From positions 28,303 to 92,302 of the forward strand of contig CAZNCS010000001.1 of assembly GCA_964571605.1 (NCBI GenBank): a stretch of DNA of 64,000 nt, in the 5' to 3' direction. Made by a program: the position numbers and the translations under genes. Below, piece by piece: positions 7,932-17,153 of this stretch. The DNA is from Leptospira_B sp964571605. Its GTDB lineage: Bacteria > Spirochaetota > Leptospiria > Leptospirales > Leptospiraceae. Under the pieces are notes generated by a model. That model ran no database searches and had not been told where the DNA came from. It saw only the letters and a list, made by a program, of their open reading frames with translations. Position 1 is the stretch's first letter. Each line of letters begins with the position of its first letter.

Positions 7932-10484
7932 TTAGAATTCGTTTTTAGAGAAGGAAAGGGTGGCGTGAAGTATATTCATTTTTCTGAATTCCCAGATAAA
8001 ACTGACGGTTAGGCCCAGTCCCAGTGAAATGAAAGTTTCTTGGAATCCGATCGGTTCCAGTCCGAACAATCGTAGAAGTAAACTATTATGGAAAATTATA
8101 GTGATGATAAGAATCGTAAGCGCTAAAATCCAATAAATCGTATAATTATCCTTTGGTAATACTTTAAAAAAAGGTTTAGAGTAGGATAAATTGGAAAAAA
8201 TCAGACCGAAATTGGAAGCGATTAGGAAAAGGAAACCAAGCGAACGTATTTTTTCATGGGTCCAAAGGGATTCTTTTCCAAAGAAATAAAGAGCCAATAA
8301 TACGAATAGAACCGAGCCTCCTTGTAAAAGGCTGAGTAAAAAATTCTTTAGGCCGAGAAGATTTTCCGTTCTGGACCTGGGAGGGACACTGCCTACCGCA
8401 TTTTCAGCGGGTAATCCTTCGAATACTAAAGAGCAGGATGGATCTATAATTAATTCAAATAATAATACATGAGCAGGAAGAAGGAAAAGGGGATCTCCTG
8501 TAAACACAGGTAGAAGTGACATTCCGATAATAGGAATATGGACTGAAATTATATAAGATACGCTTTTCTTTATATTTTCGTAAATTTGCCTTCCTAATAG
8601 TATCGATTTCACTATGGAGGAAAAATTATCGTCTAAGAGCACCAAGTCGGAAGCCTCTCGGGCCACATCCGTTCCGCGTTTCCCCATAGAAATTCCGATA
8701 TGCGCAGCTTGCAAAGCGAGAGCGTCATTGACGCCGTCTCCGGTCATCGCAACAGTCTCACCTTTACTTTGTAATCGTTTCACGATTTTTAATTTTTGGT
8801 GGGGACGAATTCTGGAAAATATATTTGCTTTTTCTAATTTATAATCCAACTCGGAATCGGAAAGATTCTGTAGTTCTGCTCCGGTGAGAATCGAATCCGG
8901 GTGTTGCAATCCGATCTTTTTGGCGATTGCAGTAGCAGTTCCAGAATGGTCTCCGGTAATCATAACAACTTTGATTCCAGCTCGATTACAATCGGAAATG
9001 GCGGAAGGGACTGATTCTCGAATCGGATCTTCTAAAACGACCAGACCTAAAAATTCAAAATCTAAATCGTGCTGATCGCTTGGAAGGTTTTGGTTTTTTA
9101 CAAATGATTTTGCAACTCCCAAAATTCTAAATCCTTCTAAGGCATATTCTTCAGTAATTTCGGTCCATTTTTCCATCTTTTCCGGAGAAAAATGACAAAG
9201 ATCGAAAATCGCTTCGGGAGCCCCTTTGGCTCCTACGAATATCTGGCCTGAATTTTCTTTAGAAAGCCAAGCATAACTTAAAGCCAAAAGTTTTTGAGTA
9301 AGCGGATATTCTTTTTCCAATTGCCAATTCGGATGGATATGTTCCGTCTTAGAAAGATATTGCAACCCGAGTTCTTGGATGGCTTTTTCCATCGGATCAT
9401 GAGGATCTTTTTGGGACGCGAGCACGGCGAATTCCAATAACGTATGAAATTTTTCAGGCATCTCTTTTAAATCCGAAGAGCAGTCCAAATATTCGTTCTC
9501 GTAAAATAACCCTTGTACCTTCATCTTGTTTTCGGTTAATGTGCCGGTTTTGTCGACGCATAAGACAGTAGCTGCTCCCAGAGTTTCGATTGCACTTAAC
9601 TCTCTGGTTAATACTCCGATTTTTGATATTCTCCAAGCTCCTAGAGAGAAGAATATACTCAATACGACAGGAAGTTCCTCCGGTATGACCGCCATGGAAA
9701 AAGTAAGTCCTGCAAGCAAGGCCTGTAGCCAATTTCCAGAACGAAACCCCAAACCTAAAATCAGGAATATACATAGTAGTCCGGCGAAAAGTGAGAAGAG
9801 TAATGTAAAACGTTTGATTTCTAGTTGTAAGGGACTTTCCGAACTGGAAATACTTCCCAATTCTTTTCCGATCTTTCCGATTTCGGTGAAATTGCCTGTA
9901 TTATTAACTTTGAAAATGCCTTCTCCGGATACGACCGTACTACCAGCGTAAAGACGATTTGAATTTTCGTTATGTATTTCTCCCAATTTTGAATATTGTT
10001 TAGCTACACTAACGGATTCTCCTGTCAATAAGGACTCGTCTATATGTAGATTGAGAGAGGAAAGTAAAAATCCGTCGGCGGGAACCCTGTCTCCTTCTTT
10101 CACGAGTGCGATATCGTTTGGAACTACCTCTTTAGCGGAAATTTGCACCATCTTACCGTCACGAATTACTTTTGCGAGTAGAGGAGAGAGTTTTCTCAAA
10201 GAAGCCAACGCATTTTCGGATTTTCTTTTCTGGTAAATCGTAATGGATATTACAGCAATGACCGCGAAAGAAAGCATTGCTGCTTCTTCCAAATCGCCTA
10301 ATAAAACATAAAGGAGACCGCAGGCAAGTAGTAGGAGCAACATCGGTTCTCCGAGTACGGCAATGGTCACCTTAAATAGGGAAGTTTTTCTGTTCTCAAG
10401 TTCGTTCGGACCGAATTTTGCAAATAACTTTAAAGCTTCTTCCGAGCTAAGTCCGGTCTGTAATTTATTTAGAGAGGTGTTCAT
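7932..10484 (-). CDS. P2-type cation-transporting P-type ATPase
   Basis: 850 residues with the full P-type ATPase set: N-terminal cation-ATPase domain, the actuator LTGES motif, the phosphorylation site DKTGTLTEN, the MTGDGVNDALAL hinge, and about ten membrane helices. The M4 motif is PEELPVV, not the PEGLP of classical Ca2+ pumps, and the CPC motif of copper pumps is absent, so the ion cannot be named; Ca2+, Mn2+ or another divalent cation is possible. It is the last gene of the minus-strand run that begins with ccoN, 46 bp behind the SafE-like gene, so it may be transcribed with the oxidase cluster. No strong ribosome binding site precedes the ATG. Confidence 0.85.
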   Translation of the reverse strand: MNTSLNKLQTGLSSEEALKLFAKFGPNELENRKTSLFKVTIAVLGEPMLLLLLACGLLYVLLGDLEEAAMLSFAVIAVISITIYQKRKSENALASLRKLSPLLAKVIRDGKMVQISAKEVVPNDIALVKEGDRVPADGFLLSSLNLHIDESLLTGESVSVAKQYSKLGEIHNENSNRLYAGSTVVSGEGIFKVNNTGNFTEIGKIGKELGSISSSESPLQLEIKRFTLLFSLFAGLLCIFLILGLGFRSGNWLQALLAGLTFSMAVIPEELPVVLSIFFSLGAWRISKIGVLTRELSAIETLGAATVLCVDKTGTLTENKMKVQGLFYENEYLDCSSDLKEMPEKFHTLLEFAVLASQKDPHDPMEKAIQELGLQYLSKTEHIHPNWQLEKEYPLTQKLLALSYAWLSKENSGQIFVGAKGAPEAIFDLCHFSPEKMEKWTEITEEYALEGFRILGVAKSFVKNQNLPSDQHDLDFEFLGLVVLEDPIRESVPSAISDCNRAGIKVVMITGDHSGTATAIAKKIGLQHPDSILTGAELQNLSDSELDYKLEKANIFSRIRPHQKLKIVKRLQSKGETVAMTGDGVNDALALQAAHIGISMGKRGTDVAREASDLVLLDDNFSSIVKSILLGRQIYENIKKSVSYIISVHIPIIGMSLLPVFTGDPLFLLPAHVLLFELIIDPSCSLVFEGLPAENAVGSVPPRSRTENLLGLKNFLLSLLQGGSVLFVLLALYFFGKESLWTHEKIRSLGFLFLIASNFGLIFSNLSYSKPFFKVLPKDNYTIYWILALTILIITIIFHNSLLLRLFGLEPIGFQETFISLGLGLTVSFIWEFRKMNILHATLSFSKNEF

Positions 10485-10530
10485 ATTTATCGGGGACGTT
10501 TTTTAAATTTCTGTAATAAACTATTCGTCC

Positions 10531-11286
10531 TCAATGGTGATGAGAGTGGACATGTTCTATATTCGAATCTATAGGATTTGTATGTTCACCGTGTTGGTGG
10601 CCGAATCTGAATGCGATCATTAGAATGGAAACTACGACGGCAAGTCCTCCGGCGATACGTATTATTTTTCCTTTAAATTTGGATAATATCGAAGTGAATC
10701 CGATTCCGAAGGCGAATAAGAGAGGGAAGGTTCCTAAAAAGAACGACACCATAATCGCCGATCCTAAAAGGGGAGATCCGCTTGCAAACGCAGTAATAAA
10801 TGCAGGGTATAGAATCCCACATGGTAATAAACCAGTAAGCAATCCGAAAGAAAAACCTAATATTACGATCCGATTTGATTTTAATGGTCCGCTTCTCAAT
10901 TCGCCTAAAATCGGTTTTGCCAGTTTTCCCATCAACCTACCCAAATACATATTTGAGCCTGGGGATTTTCCAAAGAATAAATACAATCCCATAACAGCGA
11001 GAAAGAAAATCCCGATCCAAGCGGCGATTTCTTGGAAGGGCAAAAGACGAGATAATACTATATTTGTGCCTTCCCCTAAAAAACCAAGTAAGAGTCCGAT
11101 TAAGGAGTAAGAAAGAAGTCGCCCCGAATTATAAGAGAGTTGTAGGATCGAGTTTTTGGATTTCTCCGAAGGAGAAAGAAAAAGTGTGAGAGTCCCGGCA
11201 AGTGGGCCGCACATTCCGACACAATGTAAGGATCCCGTTAGTCCGTTTAAAAATGCGGCGCCAAATAAGGCAAAAGAGAGATCCAT
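10531..11286 (-). CDS. SafE/TauE-like membrane protein of the cbb3 cluster
   Basis: 251 residues with six or more membrane helices and the opening GLTGSLHCVGMCGP, the signature of the UPF0014/SafE ('sulfite exporter TauE/SafE') branch that travels with ccoGHIS operons. The Met/Cys-rich HCVGMCGP motif suggests metal contact. Relatives near cbb3 genes are implicated in copper supply for the oxidase; that role is inferred here. The C-terminus is rich in His (HQHGEH, HVHSHHH), which could bind Cu or Ni. The start codon lies immediately before the ccoS stop, so the two are translationally linked. Confidence 0.85.
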   Translation of the reverse strand: MDLSFALFGAAFLNGLTGSLHCVGMCGPLAGTLTLFLSPSEKSKNSILQLSYNSGRLLSYSLIGLLLGFLGEGTNIVLSRLLPFQEIAAWIGIFFLAVMGLYLFFGKSPGSNMYLGRLMGKLAKPILGELRSGPLKSNRIVILGFSFGLLTGLLPCGILYPAFITAFASGSPLLGSAIMVSFFLGTFPLLFAFGIGFTSILSKFKGKIIRIAGGLAVVVSILMIAFRFGHQHGEHTNPIDSNIEHVHSHHH

Positions 11287-11445
11287 CTATTTGTCTTCCT
11301 TCGGATTTTCTTCTTCGAAAAGCATTCTATATTTCGGACCCTCGATATCGTCGTATTGGCCCGTTCGATAACTCTGTATAAAAACGTAAAACGCTCCGAA
11401 AGCGATCATAAGTGCTATCGGAATCATAAGATATAATGCGTTCAT
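11287..11445 (-). CDS. ccoS: Cbb3-type oxidase assembly protein CcoS
   Basis: A 52-residue protein starting MNALYLMIPIALMIAFGAF, with one membrane helix, then SYRTGQYDDIEGPKYRML and an acidic tail. The position, size and GQYDD-x-EGPxxR-like motif are those of CcoS, needed for cofactor insertion into cbb3 oxidase. Its ATG overlaps the ccoI stop (ATGA), and its stop abuts the start of the SafE-like gene. Confidence 0.88.
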   Translation of the reverse strand: MNALYLMIPIALMIAFGAFYVFIQSYRTGQYDDIEGPKYRMLFEEENPKEDK

Positions 11446-13886
11446 ATAGAGATCCTATTTTTCATGGAAATGGAATTTAGAACCACAGTGAGAGAACTTA
11501 GAGTCATAAATCCAGCGCAAATTACAGGAAGCATAAGTCCGGAAGCAGCAAGAGGAATCATTATAGAATTATAAATAATGGAAAGAAAAACATTCTGTAG
11601 AATTATGGATCTGGTTTTTCGTGAAATGGCGATCGATTTTGGCAATGAATCCAATCGATTTTTAACCAGTACTACGTCGGAACGATCCAGAGATAGATCC
11701 GAGCCCATTCCCATTGAAATTCCCAAATTGGATTGTGCAATACAAACCGAGTCATTGATACCGTCTCCGACCATAACCACGGTTTCTCCTTTTTCCTGCG
11801 CTTGCTTGATCCGGTCTCTTTTTTGGATGGGTGAAAGGTCGGAAGAATACTCTGTAATACCTAACTCCTCGGCTAATGTGCGGACTTTATCGTAGGAATC
11901 TCCGGAAAGTATTTCTATGTTTGGAATGAATTTTTTAATTTTGCGAATACTTTCCTTCGCTTCTAATCTTGCCTTATCTCCGAATTCCCAAGCAGCTAAA
12001 GGGAGTCCATTCGCGGTCAAATAGATCCATCCGTCGTTAATTTCGTTCTGATCGATCGTAAAGTTTCGGTTTCCGATCTTATATAAAATGTCTGTCCCGT
12101 TTTTTGCTTCGATTCCTTTGCCCGGGATTTCTTTGATATAACTCCAATGTATACTGTCTTTTTTTGTTTTTGAATTTTGTTTCTCCTCATCCTCGGAAAG
12201 TGTACGAACGAAGGAGCGTGCAATCGGATGCGCGGAATATTTTTCTAAATTTATTCCCAAATTGCGATAATAGCTTATATTATTTTGGTCACCGAAATTT
12301 TTCTCGGATTTTAATTCCAATTTTCCGGAGGTCAATGTTCCCGTTTTGTCAAAAAAGATACGATTTGCTTTGGCAAGTATTTCAGCTGTTTCCGGGTTTT
12401 TGATTAGAACTCCTTCTTTGGATTGTATCCAGTGGCCTACAACTAAAGCGGCGGGAACACTTAGGCCTAATGCGCAGGGGCAGGCTACGATTAAAACGCT
12501 GATCGTATTCAGGATTGCATTTTCTATGGAACCGAAGTACCACCAGAAAGAAAATGTTCCGAGAGCCACAACTAAAACGATTTCGATAAAAACAACCGCC
12601 ACTCGATCTGTAACTCTTTGGATTTTGGGTTTTGTCAAAAGAGAATCTTCCAATAGTCTTCCGATTTTTGCCAGAGTACTTTCTCTGGATGTTCCAAAGG
12701 ATCTGATAGTAATATTACTGGAAAGACAGACAGATCCTGCTTTTACTTCTTCTCCTTTTGTCTTGCGGATCGGTTTACTTTCCCCGGTTAACACGGATTC
12801 GTCGAAGAAGGCTTCGGAATTTTCAATTTCACCGTCCACTGGCGCGCGACTTCCGTAAGATAAACCGATTATATCGTTTTTTTCGATCGAGGAAGTGGAT
12901 CGTTTTTCCCAGGATTCGTTTCTTTTTACATCGTATTCCTCAGGGATTAAGGAAAGCAATTCTCCGATTTTCATTCCCGCCTTATAACGAATCATAGCCT
13001 CCAGATATTTTCCTAAAAGTATGAAGAAGTAAATCGTGCAGACAGAATCGAAATACACTTCTCCATTTCCCGATATGGTGACGTAAATACTGTAAAAATA
13101 CGCTAGAGCTACTCCTAAGAATAAAAGAGTATCCACGGAAAGAATATGACGTTTCCAGGATTCATATGCTCCTTTCCAAAATGGATAACCGGAGTAGAAA
13201 AAAACAGGGGTTGCTAATATCCAGGAAACATAATGGAAAAGATTTTTAATATTCAATTCCATTCCTTCGAAATACCCGGCATACAGGCTTGCGGAAAATA
13301 GCATGATATTCCCCCAACAAAACCCGGCCACCGTCATTCGAAACGCCAAATCTTTAAAAGGTTTTTCTACTTTTGATTCCGATTTTAAGGGAGAATATAA
13401 ACTGGGTTTATATCCAAGTTCTCGGATGGAATGAAAAATTTTTTCCAAGGAAACTTTTTGTGGATCGAAAACCAGTTTTAGTCTTCCTGTCCCGAAATTG
13501 ATTCTCGCCTCTTGGACACCCGAAATTTTACTTGTGGCTGTTTCGATCAACCAGACACAAGCAGAACAGTGGATTCCGGAAACTGTAACGAACGTGCTCC
13601 CCATTCCATTCGGTAAATTTTCGACATATTCGGAATATACAGAAGTATTATCTATGTTCGTATCGGATTCGGCGATATTCTTTTCTAATTTGGTAGGACC
13701 TATAATTTGAGTCCCTCTGATTTGATAAAAATGATCTAATCCGCTCGTAAGTAATAAGGCGGATAAGGTTGCGCATCCATTGCAGCAGTACTCTCTTTGG
13801 ATTCCATTATGATTCGTGAATACTGGTTTTTCATCTATTATGGAATTGCAATGAAAACAGACGGTTTTAATCTTAGAATCGTTCAA
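11442..13886 (-). CDS. ccoI: Copper-translocating P1B-type ATPase CcoI/FixI
   Basis: 814 residues. The N-terminus has a Cys-rich metal-binding segment (CFHCNSIID, then YCCNGC) as in FixI/CcoI. A heavy-metal-associated domain with GIHCSACVWLIE follows, then eight membrane helices, the actuator LTGES, the transmembrane CPC motif (VACPCALGL), the phosphorylation site DKTGTLTSG and the VGDGINDSV hinge. This pump delivers copper for the haem-copper centre of cbb3 oxidase; it exports Cu+ from the cytoplasm to the periplasm rather than serving resistance. It overlaps ccoH by 4 nt upstream and ccoS by 4 nt downstream. Confidence 0.93.
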   Translation of the reverse strand: MNDSKIKTVCFHCNSIIDEKPVFTNHNGIQREYCCNGCATLSALLLTSGLDHFYQIRGTQIIGPTKLEKNIAESDTNIDNTSVYSEYVENLPNGMGSTFVTVSGIHCSACVWLIETATSKISGVQEARINFGTGRLKLVFDPQKVSLEKIFHSIRELGYKPSLYSPLKSESKVEKPFKDLAFRMTVAGFCWGNIMLFSASLYAGYFEGMELNIKNLFHYVSWILATPVFFYSGYPFWKGAYESWKRHILSVDTLLFLGVALAYFYSIYVTISGNGEVYFDSVCTIYFFILLGKYLEAMIRYKAGMKIGELLSLIPEEYDVKRNESWEKRSTSSIEKNDIIGLSYGSRAPVDGEIENSEAFFDESVLTGESKPIRKTKGEEVKAGSVCLSSNITIRSFGTSRESTLAKIGRLLEDSLLTKPKIQRVTDRVAVVFIEIVLVVALGTFSFWWYFGSIENAILNTISVLIVACPCALGLSVPAALVVGHWIQSKEGVLIKNPETAEILAKANRIFFDKTGTLTSGKLELKSEKNFGDQNNISYYRNLGINLEKYSAHPIARSFVRTLSEDEEKQNSKTKKDSIHWSYIKEIPGKGIEAKNGTDILYKIGNRNFTIDQNEINDGWIYLTANGLPLAAWEFGDKARLEAKESIRKIKKFIPNIEILSGDSYDKVRTLAEELGITEYSSDLSPIQKRDRIKQAQEKGETVVMVGDGINDSVCIAQSNLGISMGMGSDLSLDRSDVVLVKNRLDSLPKSIAISRKTRSIILQNVFLSIIYNSIMIPLAASGLMLPVICAGFMTLSSLTVVLNSISMKNRISI

Positions 13887-14368
13887 GGTTCGATCCGTAT
13901 CTGTTTCGTTTTTTCCAACAAACCTTCCTTAGTTTTTGCTGAAATACTGATCCGCCAAGATCCCGAAAATGGAATTTCCAATTCGCCCGAATAATTTCCT
14001 TTATCGATTTCTTTTAATAGAAGTGTTCGGTTGAAAGTGTCACTTGCACTTCTTTCTAGTTTAAGTTGAATTTGCGCGCCGGAGATCGATTCTTTTCCTT
14101 TCTGAAATCTTACGGATATATTCTGTTTACCCGGTTTGAGTGAGGTCGGCTGACTGAGCCAAGGTGTATGGAGTTCGTATCCCATCTTCACCATTTCACG
14201 TTGGGAAGCTACGGTTTGGTCGTATTTCAAACCTTTTTCGTAATAGTTTGAATCTACCGGAGGAGTATGACCTGCCACTGCGATTCGAACCGTAACGAAT
14301 GTCGCTGTAAATAGTAGCGCGAAGGTAATCCCGATTAGAACGAATGCTTGTTTAAGGCTTCTGTGCAT
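13883..14368 (-). CDS. ccoH: FixH/CcoH-family oxidase assembly protein
   Basis: 161 residues: one N-terminal membrane helix (about 5-28), then a periplasmic beta-rich domain. The segment NYYEKGLKYDQTVASQREM is the FixH signature. CcoH binds the oxidase complex during maturation. An in-frame TTG at 14374 exists, but the ATG at 14368 has GAGG 7 nt before it and is preferred. It overlaps the end of ccoG by 17 nt and ccoI by 4 nt. Confidence 0.88.
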   Translation of the reverse strand: MHRSLKQAFVLIGITFALLFTATFVTVRIAVAGHTPPVDSNYYEKGLKYDQTVASQREMVKMGYELHTPWLSQPTSLKPGKQNISVRFQKGKESISGAQIQLKLERSASDTFNRTLLLKEIDKGNYSGELEIPFSGSWRISISAKTKEGLLEKTKQIRIEP

Positions 14369-15731
14369 GGGCAATCCTCGTATTATTTGTATTTTGTTTT
14401 TGAACCAAACTTAAGGGTAAAAGAAAAGGAATGTCGATTGATTTGTTGAAATTCGGATCTAGGATATCCGCTATTTTCAAACGAATCTCGTGACTTTTTT
14501 GAGTTATGTCTTCGGGAGTTGCATTTAACTCGATGAACAAACGATATCTTTTTTCGGAATTGCCGGGGAGTTCAACCGTTGCGTTGACGGTTCCTCCTAC
14601 AAGTATTTTACGAATTCCTTTTAGATCGGTTTGCTCTATTTCAAAATGGAGAGTACGATCGATAACTGTCAGATTTTGCATTTGCACTTCGTAAAAATTT
14701 CTAACAATTCCTTCTTCCAAAACCTGAGGTTGGATATTTCTATCCGCGATAATCGATAGATACAAAGGTACTCGTTTCCATAAGAGAAGGCTTAGAACAG
14801 AAAGAACCAGAATAAGAGCGCTCGAATAAAGAATTGTTCTTGGGCGGATCCATTGGATTTTCGAATCTTTTTGTTCGATCTGATTTTCGGACCAATATCC
14901 GATCAGAGTTTTTTTATTTTCTTTCGCCATTTGTTGAGTGCAGGCATCCGAACATTTTCCGCAGGCGATACATCCTACGTTAGTTCCCTCTCGGATATCG
15001 ATTCCTGTAGGACAAACGACCAAACACATATTGCAAGCGGTGCAATCTCCTATTTTTACCTTTTCCTTTCTTCTAGGTTCTCCTCTTTGGAAATCATAAG
15101 TGATGTTTACTGAGTGAGCGTCCATCATCACAGTCTGAAAACGTGCATAAGGACATGCGTATTTGCAGAACTGCTCTCGGATAAAGGCGATATCCGCATA
15201 CATGGCAAAGGTAAAGAAAGCGAGATATCCCGACCAACCGGGTATATTTCCGTTTGTTTTCAAATCCATTATGGAATCTATCATACGATGCGGATCCGCA
15301 AAATATGAGACCCATGCAGATGAAGCAAGTAGGCTGACTAAGATCCAAGACAGATGAGTGGAAATTTTGGGAAATAAGGGCGCGTCTTTTTTACCGTATT
15401 TAGAACCTTGGAGGAATCTTCCGATTCCGTCGAAGATATCCGTATAGATCGTTTGCGGACAGCCCCAACCGCACCAGACTCTTCCGATTAACGTAGTGAA
15501 GAAGAATAAGGCCAAGCCCATTCCCATCAGAAATAAATGTAGAAAGTAACCTTCTTGGGGAGTGAAAATATTTCCTAAAAGAAAGAATTTTCTATCCGGT
15601 ATATCCAAGCGTATGAGAGGCATTCCGTTCCAACGGAACCAAGGAGTGACAAAAAAAACGAAAACGAGAATGGACTGCACGTAGTACCGTGCAGTTCTAA
15701 TTTTACCGGAGATAGGTCGTGAAACGATCAT
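14352..15731 (-). CDS. ccoG: Cytochrome c oxidase accessory protein CcoG/FixG (ferredoxin-like)
   Basis: 459 residues: about five membrane helices in the first half, with the GRVWCGWGCPQTIYTDIF motif, then CKYACPYARFQ, and two [4Fe-4S] ferredoxin motifs (CTACNMCLVVCP and CIACGKCSDAC). The C-terminal part is a periplasmic Ig-like domain. CcoG reduces copper during cbb3 assembly in studied bacteria. The gene sits between ccoP and ccoH in the standard order. Note that C-terminal processing or Ig-fold details cannot be judged from sequence alone. Confidence 0.93.
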   Translation of the reverse strand: MIVSRPISGKIRTARYYVQSILVFVFFVTPWFRWNGMPLIRLDIPDRKFFLLGNIFTPQEGYFLHLFLMGMGLALFFFTTLIGRVWCGWGCPQTIYTDIFDGIGRFLQGSKYGKKDAPLFPKISTHLSWILVSLLASSAWVSYFADPHRMIDSIMDLKTNGNIPGWSGYLAFFTFAMYADIAFIREQFCKYACPYARFQTVMMDAHSVNITYDFQRGEPRRKEKVKIGDCTACNMCLVVCPTGIDIREGTNVGCIACGKCSDACTQQMAKENKKTLIGYWSENQIEQKDSKIQWIRPRTILYSSALILVLSVLSLLLWKRVPLYLSIIADRNIQPQVLEEGIVRNFYEVQMQNLTVIDRTLHFEIEQTDLKGIRKILVGGTVNATVELPGNSEKRYRLFIELNATPEDITQKSHEIRLKIADILDPNFNKSIDIPFLLPLSLVQKQNTNNTRIAHAQKP

Positions 15732-15768
15732 TTTACATTCCTTCTTTTCACAACTTTTCTCCCTGCTA

Positions 15769-16302
15769 TCATTTTGAAGCCCGTATATCCGGATTTCGAG
15801 AAGCCAACCATGCTAATACTTGATAGACTTTTTCAGACCCAAGGCTCATCTCGTGGGGAGGCATAGGTCCTCTTCCTAATTTAGTTTTTTCGACCGAAAC
15901 TCCTTTCATTACGGTTTCATAAAGTTTTCCATCGGTATTTCCATGTAGCCAATCTTTATCCATAAGATTCGGTCCTACTAAACCTTCTCCCGTCGGGCCG
16001 TGGCATGCTACACAATACGTTTGAAAGGTGGTCTGGCCTGCCGTGACGGCTTCAGGATTGTTTCTCATCGGGTTGGAGCCGTCGGAGGATTGAACTGCGA
16101 CATTTCGGTTTGGAAATTGTTCTTTGTATTCTTCTAGTTGTGCGGAATAATATTCCGAGGTTCCCCAATCGGAAAATCCGTGAAAGTATATCGGATATAT
16201 GATCGCAATTACGATAGAACCCAGGAACACCCATTTCCACCACGCAGGCAGCGGGTTTTCACCTTGTCGGATTCCATCAAATTCTTTATTTGGTTCGCTC
16301 AT
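15769..16302 (-). CDS. ccoP: Cbb3 oxidase subunit III CcoP, mono-haem form
   Basis: 177 residues. The N-terminus (EFDGIRQGENPLPAWWKWVF) and the single membrane helix are typical of CcoP. Only one haem c motif is present (CVACH, in YCVACHGPTGEGLVGPNL), with a Met-containing distal ligand region (GPMPPHEM). Classical CcoP has two CxxCH motifs and about 300 residues, so this is a short mono-haem version. It receives electrons from soluble cytochrome c and passes them towards CcoO and CcoN. A strong GGAGG-type site precedes the start, within the end of ccoQ. Confidence 0.9.
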   Translation of the reverse strand: MSEPNKEFDGIRQGENPLPAWWKWVFLGSIVIAIIYPIYFHGFSDWGTSEYYSAQLEEYKEQFPNRNVAVQSSDGSNPMRNNPEAVTAGQTTFQTYCVACHGPTGEGLVGPNLMDKDWLHGNTDGKLYETVMKGVSVEKTKLGRGPMPPHEMSLGSEKVYQVLAWLASRNPDIRASK

Positions 16303-16306
16303 AAAA

Positions 16307-16453
16307 TCAATCCTCCTCTAACATTCTATATTTGGGTTTTTCCATTCTGTCTTTCCGCGAACGACGATATACATAAAGGAAAATAATCGAAATTGCGATC
16401 ATCATGATCGGCAAACGAAGTGATTTATAAATTTGTAAAGTATCTAGATCCAA
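16307..16453 (-). CDS. ccoQ: Cbb3 oxidase small subunit CcoQ
   Basis: A 48-residue frame with a TTG start preceded by GAGG, beginning MDLDTLQIYKSLRLPIMMIA, one membrane helix, then a basic YRRSRKDR segment and EKPKYRMLEED. Size, topology and place between ccoO and ccoP are those of CcoQ, which stabilises the oxidase. The ATG overlapping the ccoO stop (16467) leads to a stop after seven codons, so the TTG at 16453 is the likely start. Confidence 0.75.
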   Translation of the reverse strand: MDLDTLQIYKSLRLPIMMIAISIIFLYVYRRSRKDRMEKPKYRMLEED

Positions 16454-16463
16454 AGTTCGTTCC

Positions 16464-17153
16464 TCATTGTAGACTTTTTGCGAGTTCCGCTCCGTCTCTT
16501 CCTAATTTGAGAAGATAGGCGATGAGAGCGTCGCCCTCAGTTTTGCCGGAAACAAGAGAGGCGACCGCTTCGATCTCCGCGTCTGAGTATGGAACGCCGA
16601 CTTTTCTAAGACCTTTCATATGATCCGCTATTTTAGTCGGATCCAATAAGGCGGATTCTGCAAAGAGCCAAGGATAGGACGGCATGATAGAACCTTTGGC
16701 GGTATCTCTTGGATTGATTAAATGTGTCTTATGCCACTCCGCGGAAGGTTGGATCTGGGACTCATGAGCCAGATCCGGTCCTGTCCGTTTAGAACCCCAA
16801 AGAAAAGGATGATCATACACATATTCTCCCGCTTTGGAATACCCGTCTTTACCGTAGGATTGTTGGGGATCGAAACGATCTACTTCCCATTTGAAAGGGC
16901 GAATCATTTGGGTGTGACAGTTATTACATCCTTCTTTTTGATAAATATCCCTTCCTGCCAATTCTAACGCGTTATACGGCTTTGTTCCTGATATTGGCTC
17001 CGCGGTTTTGGTAAGAAAGAACGGCGGAATGAGTTCGAAAATTCCTCCGATTAGAATCGCTACCATCGTATATAGAGTGAATTTAACTCCGTTTTTTTCC
17101 CATTGGTCCGTAAATCCGGAGAACCAATCCAATAATTTGTCGAACCAATTCAT
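16464..17153 (-). CDS. ccoO: Cbb3 oxidase subunit II CcoO (mono-haem cytochrome c)
   Basis: 229 residues: one N-terminal membrane anchor (about 25-45), then a cytochrome c domain with GCNNCHTQMIRPFKWE, the CxxCH haem motif in its typical CcoO setting. The GTMP-like MPSYPWLF supplies the Met ligand. It overlaps the ccoN stop by 4 nt. It acts in the inner membrane, feeding electrons to CcoN. Confidence 0.93.
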   Translation of the reverse strand: MNWFDKLLDWFSGFTDQWEKNGVKFTLYTMVAILIGGIFELIPPFFLTKTAEPISGTKPYNALELAGRDIYQKEGCNNCHTQMIRPFKWEVDRFDPQQSYGKDGYSKAGEYVYDHPFLWGSKRTGPDLAHESQIQPSAEWHKTHLINPRDTAKGSIMPSYPWLFAESALLDPTKIADHMKGLRKVGVPYSDAEIEAVASLVSGKTEGDALIAYLLKLGRDGAELAKSLQ

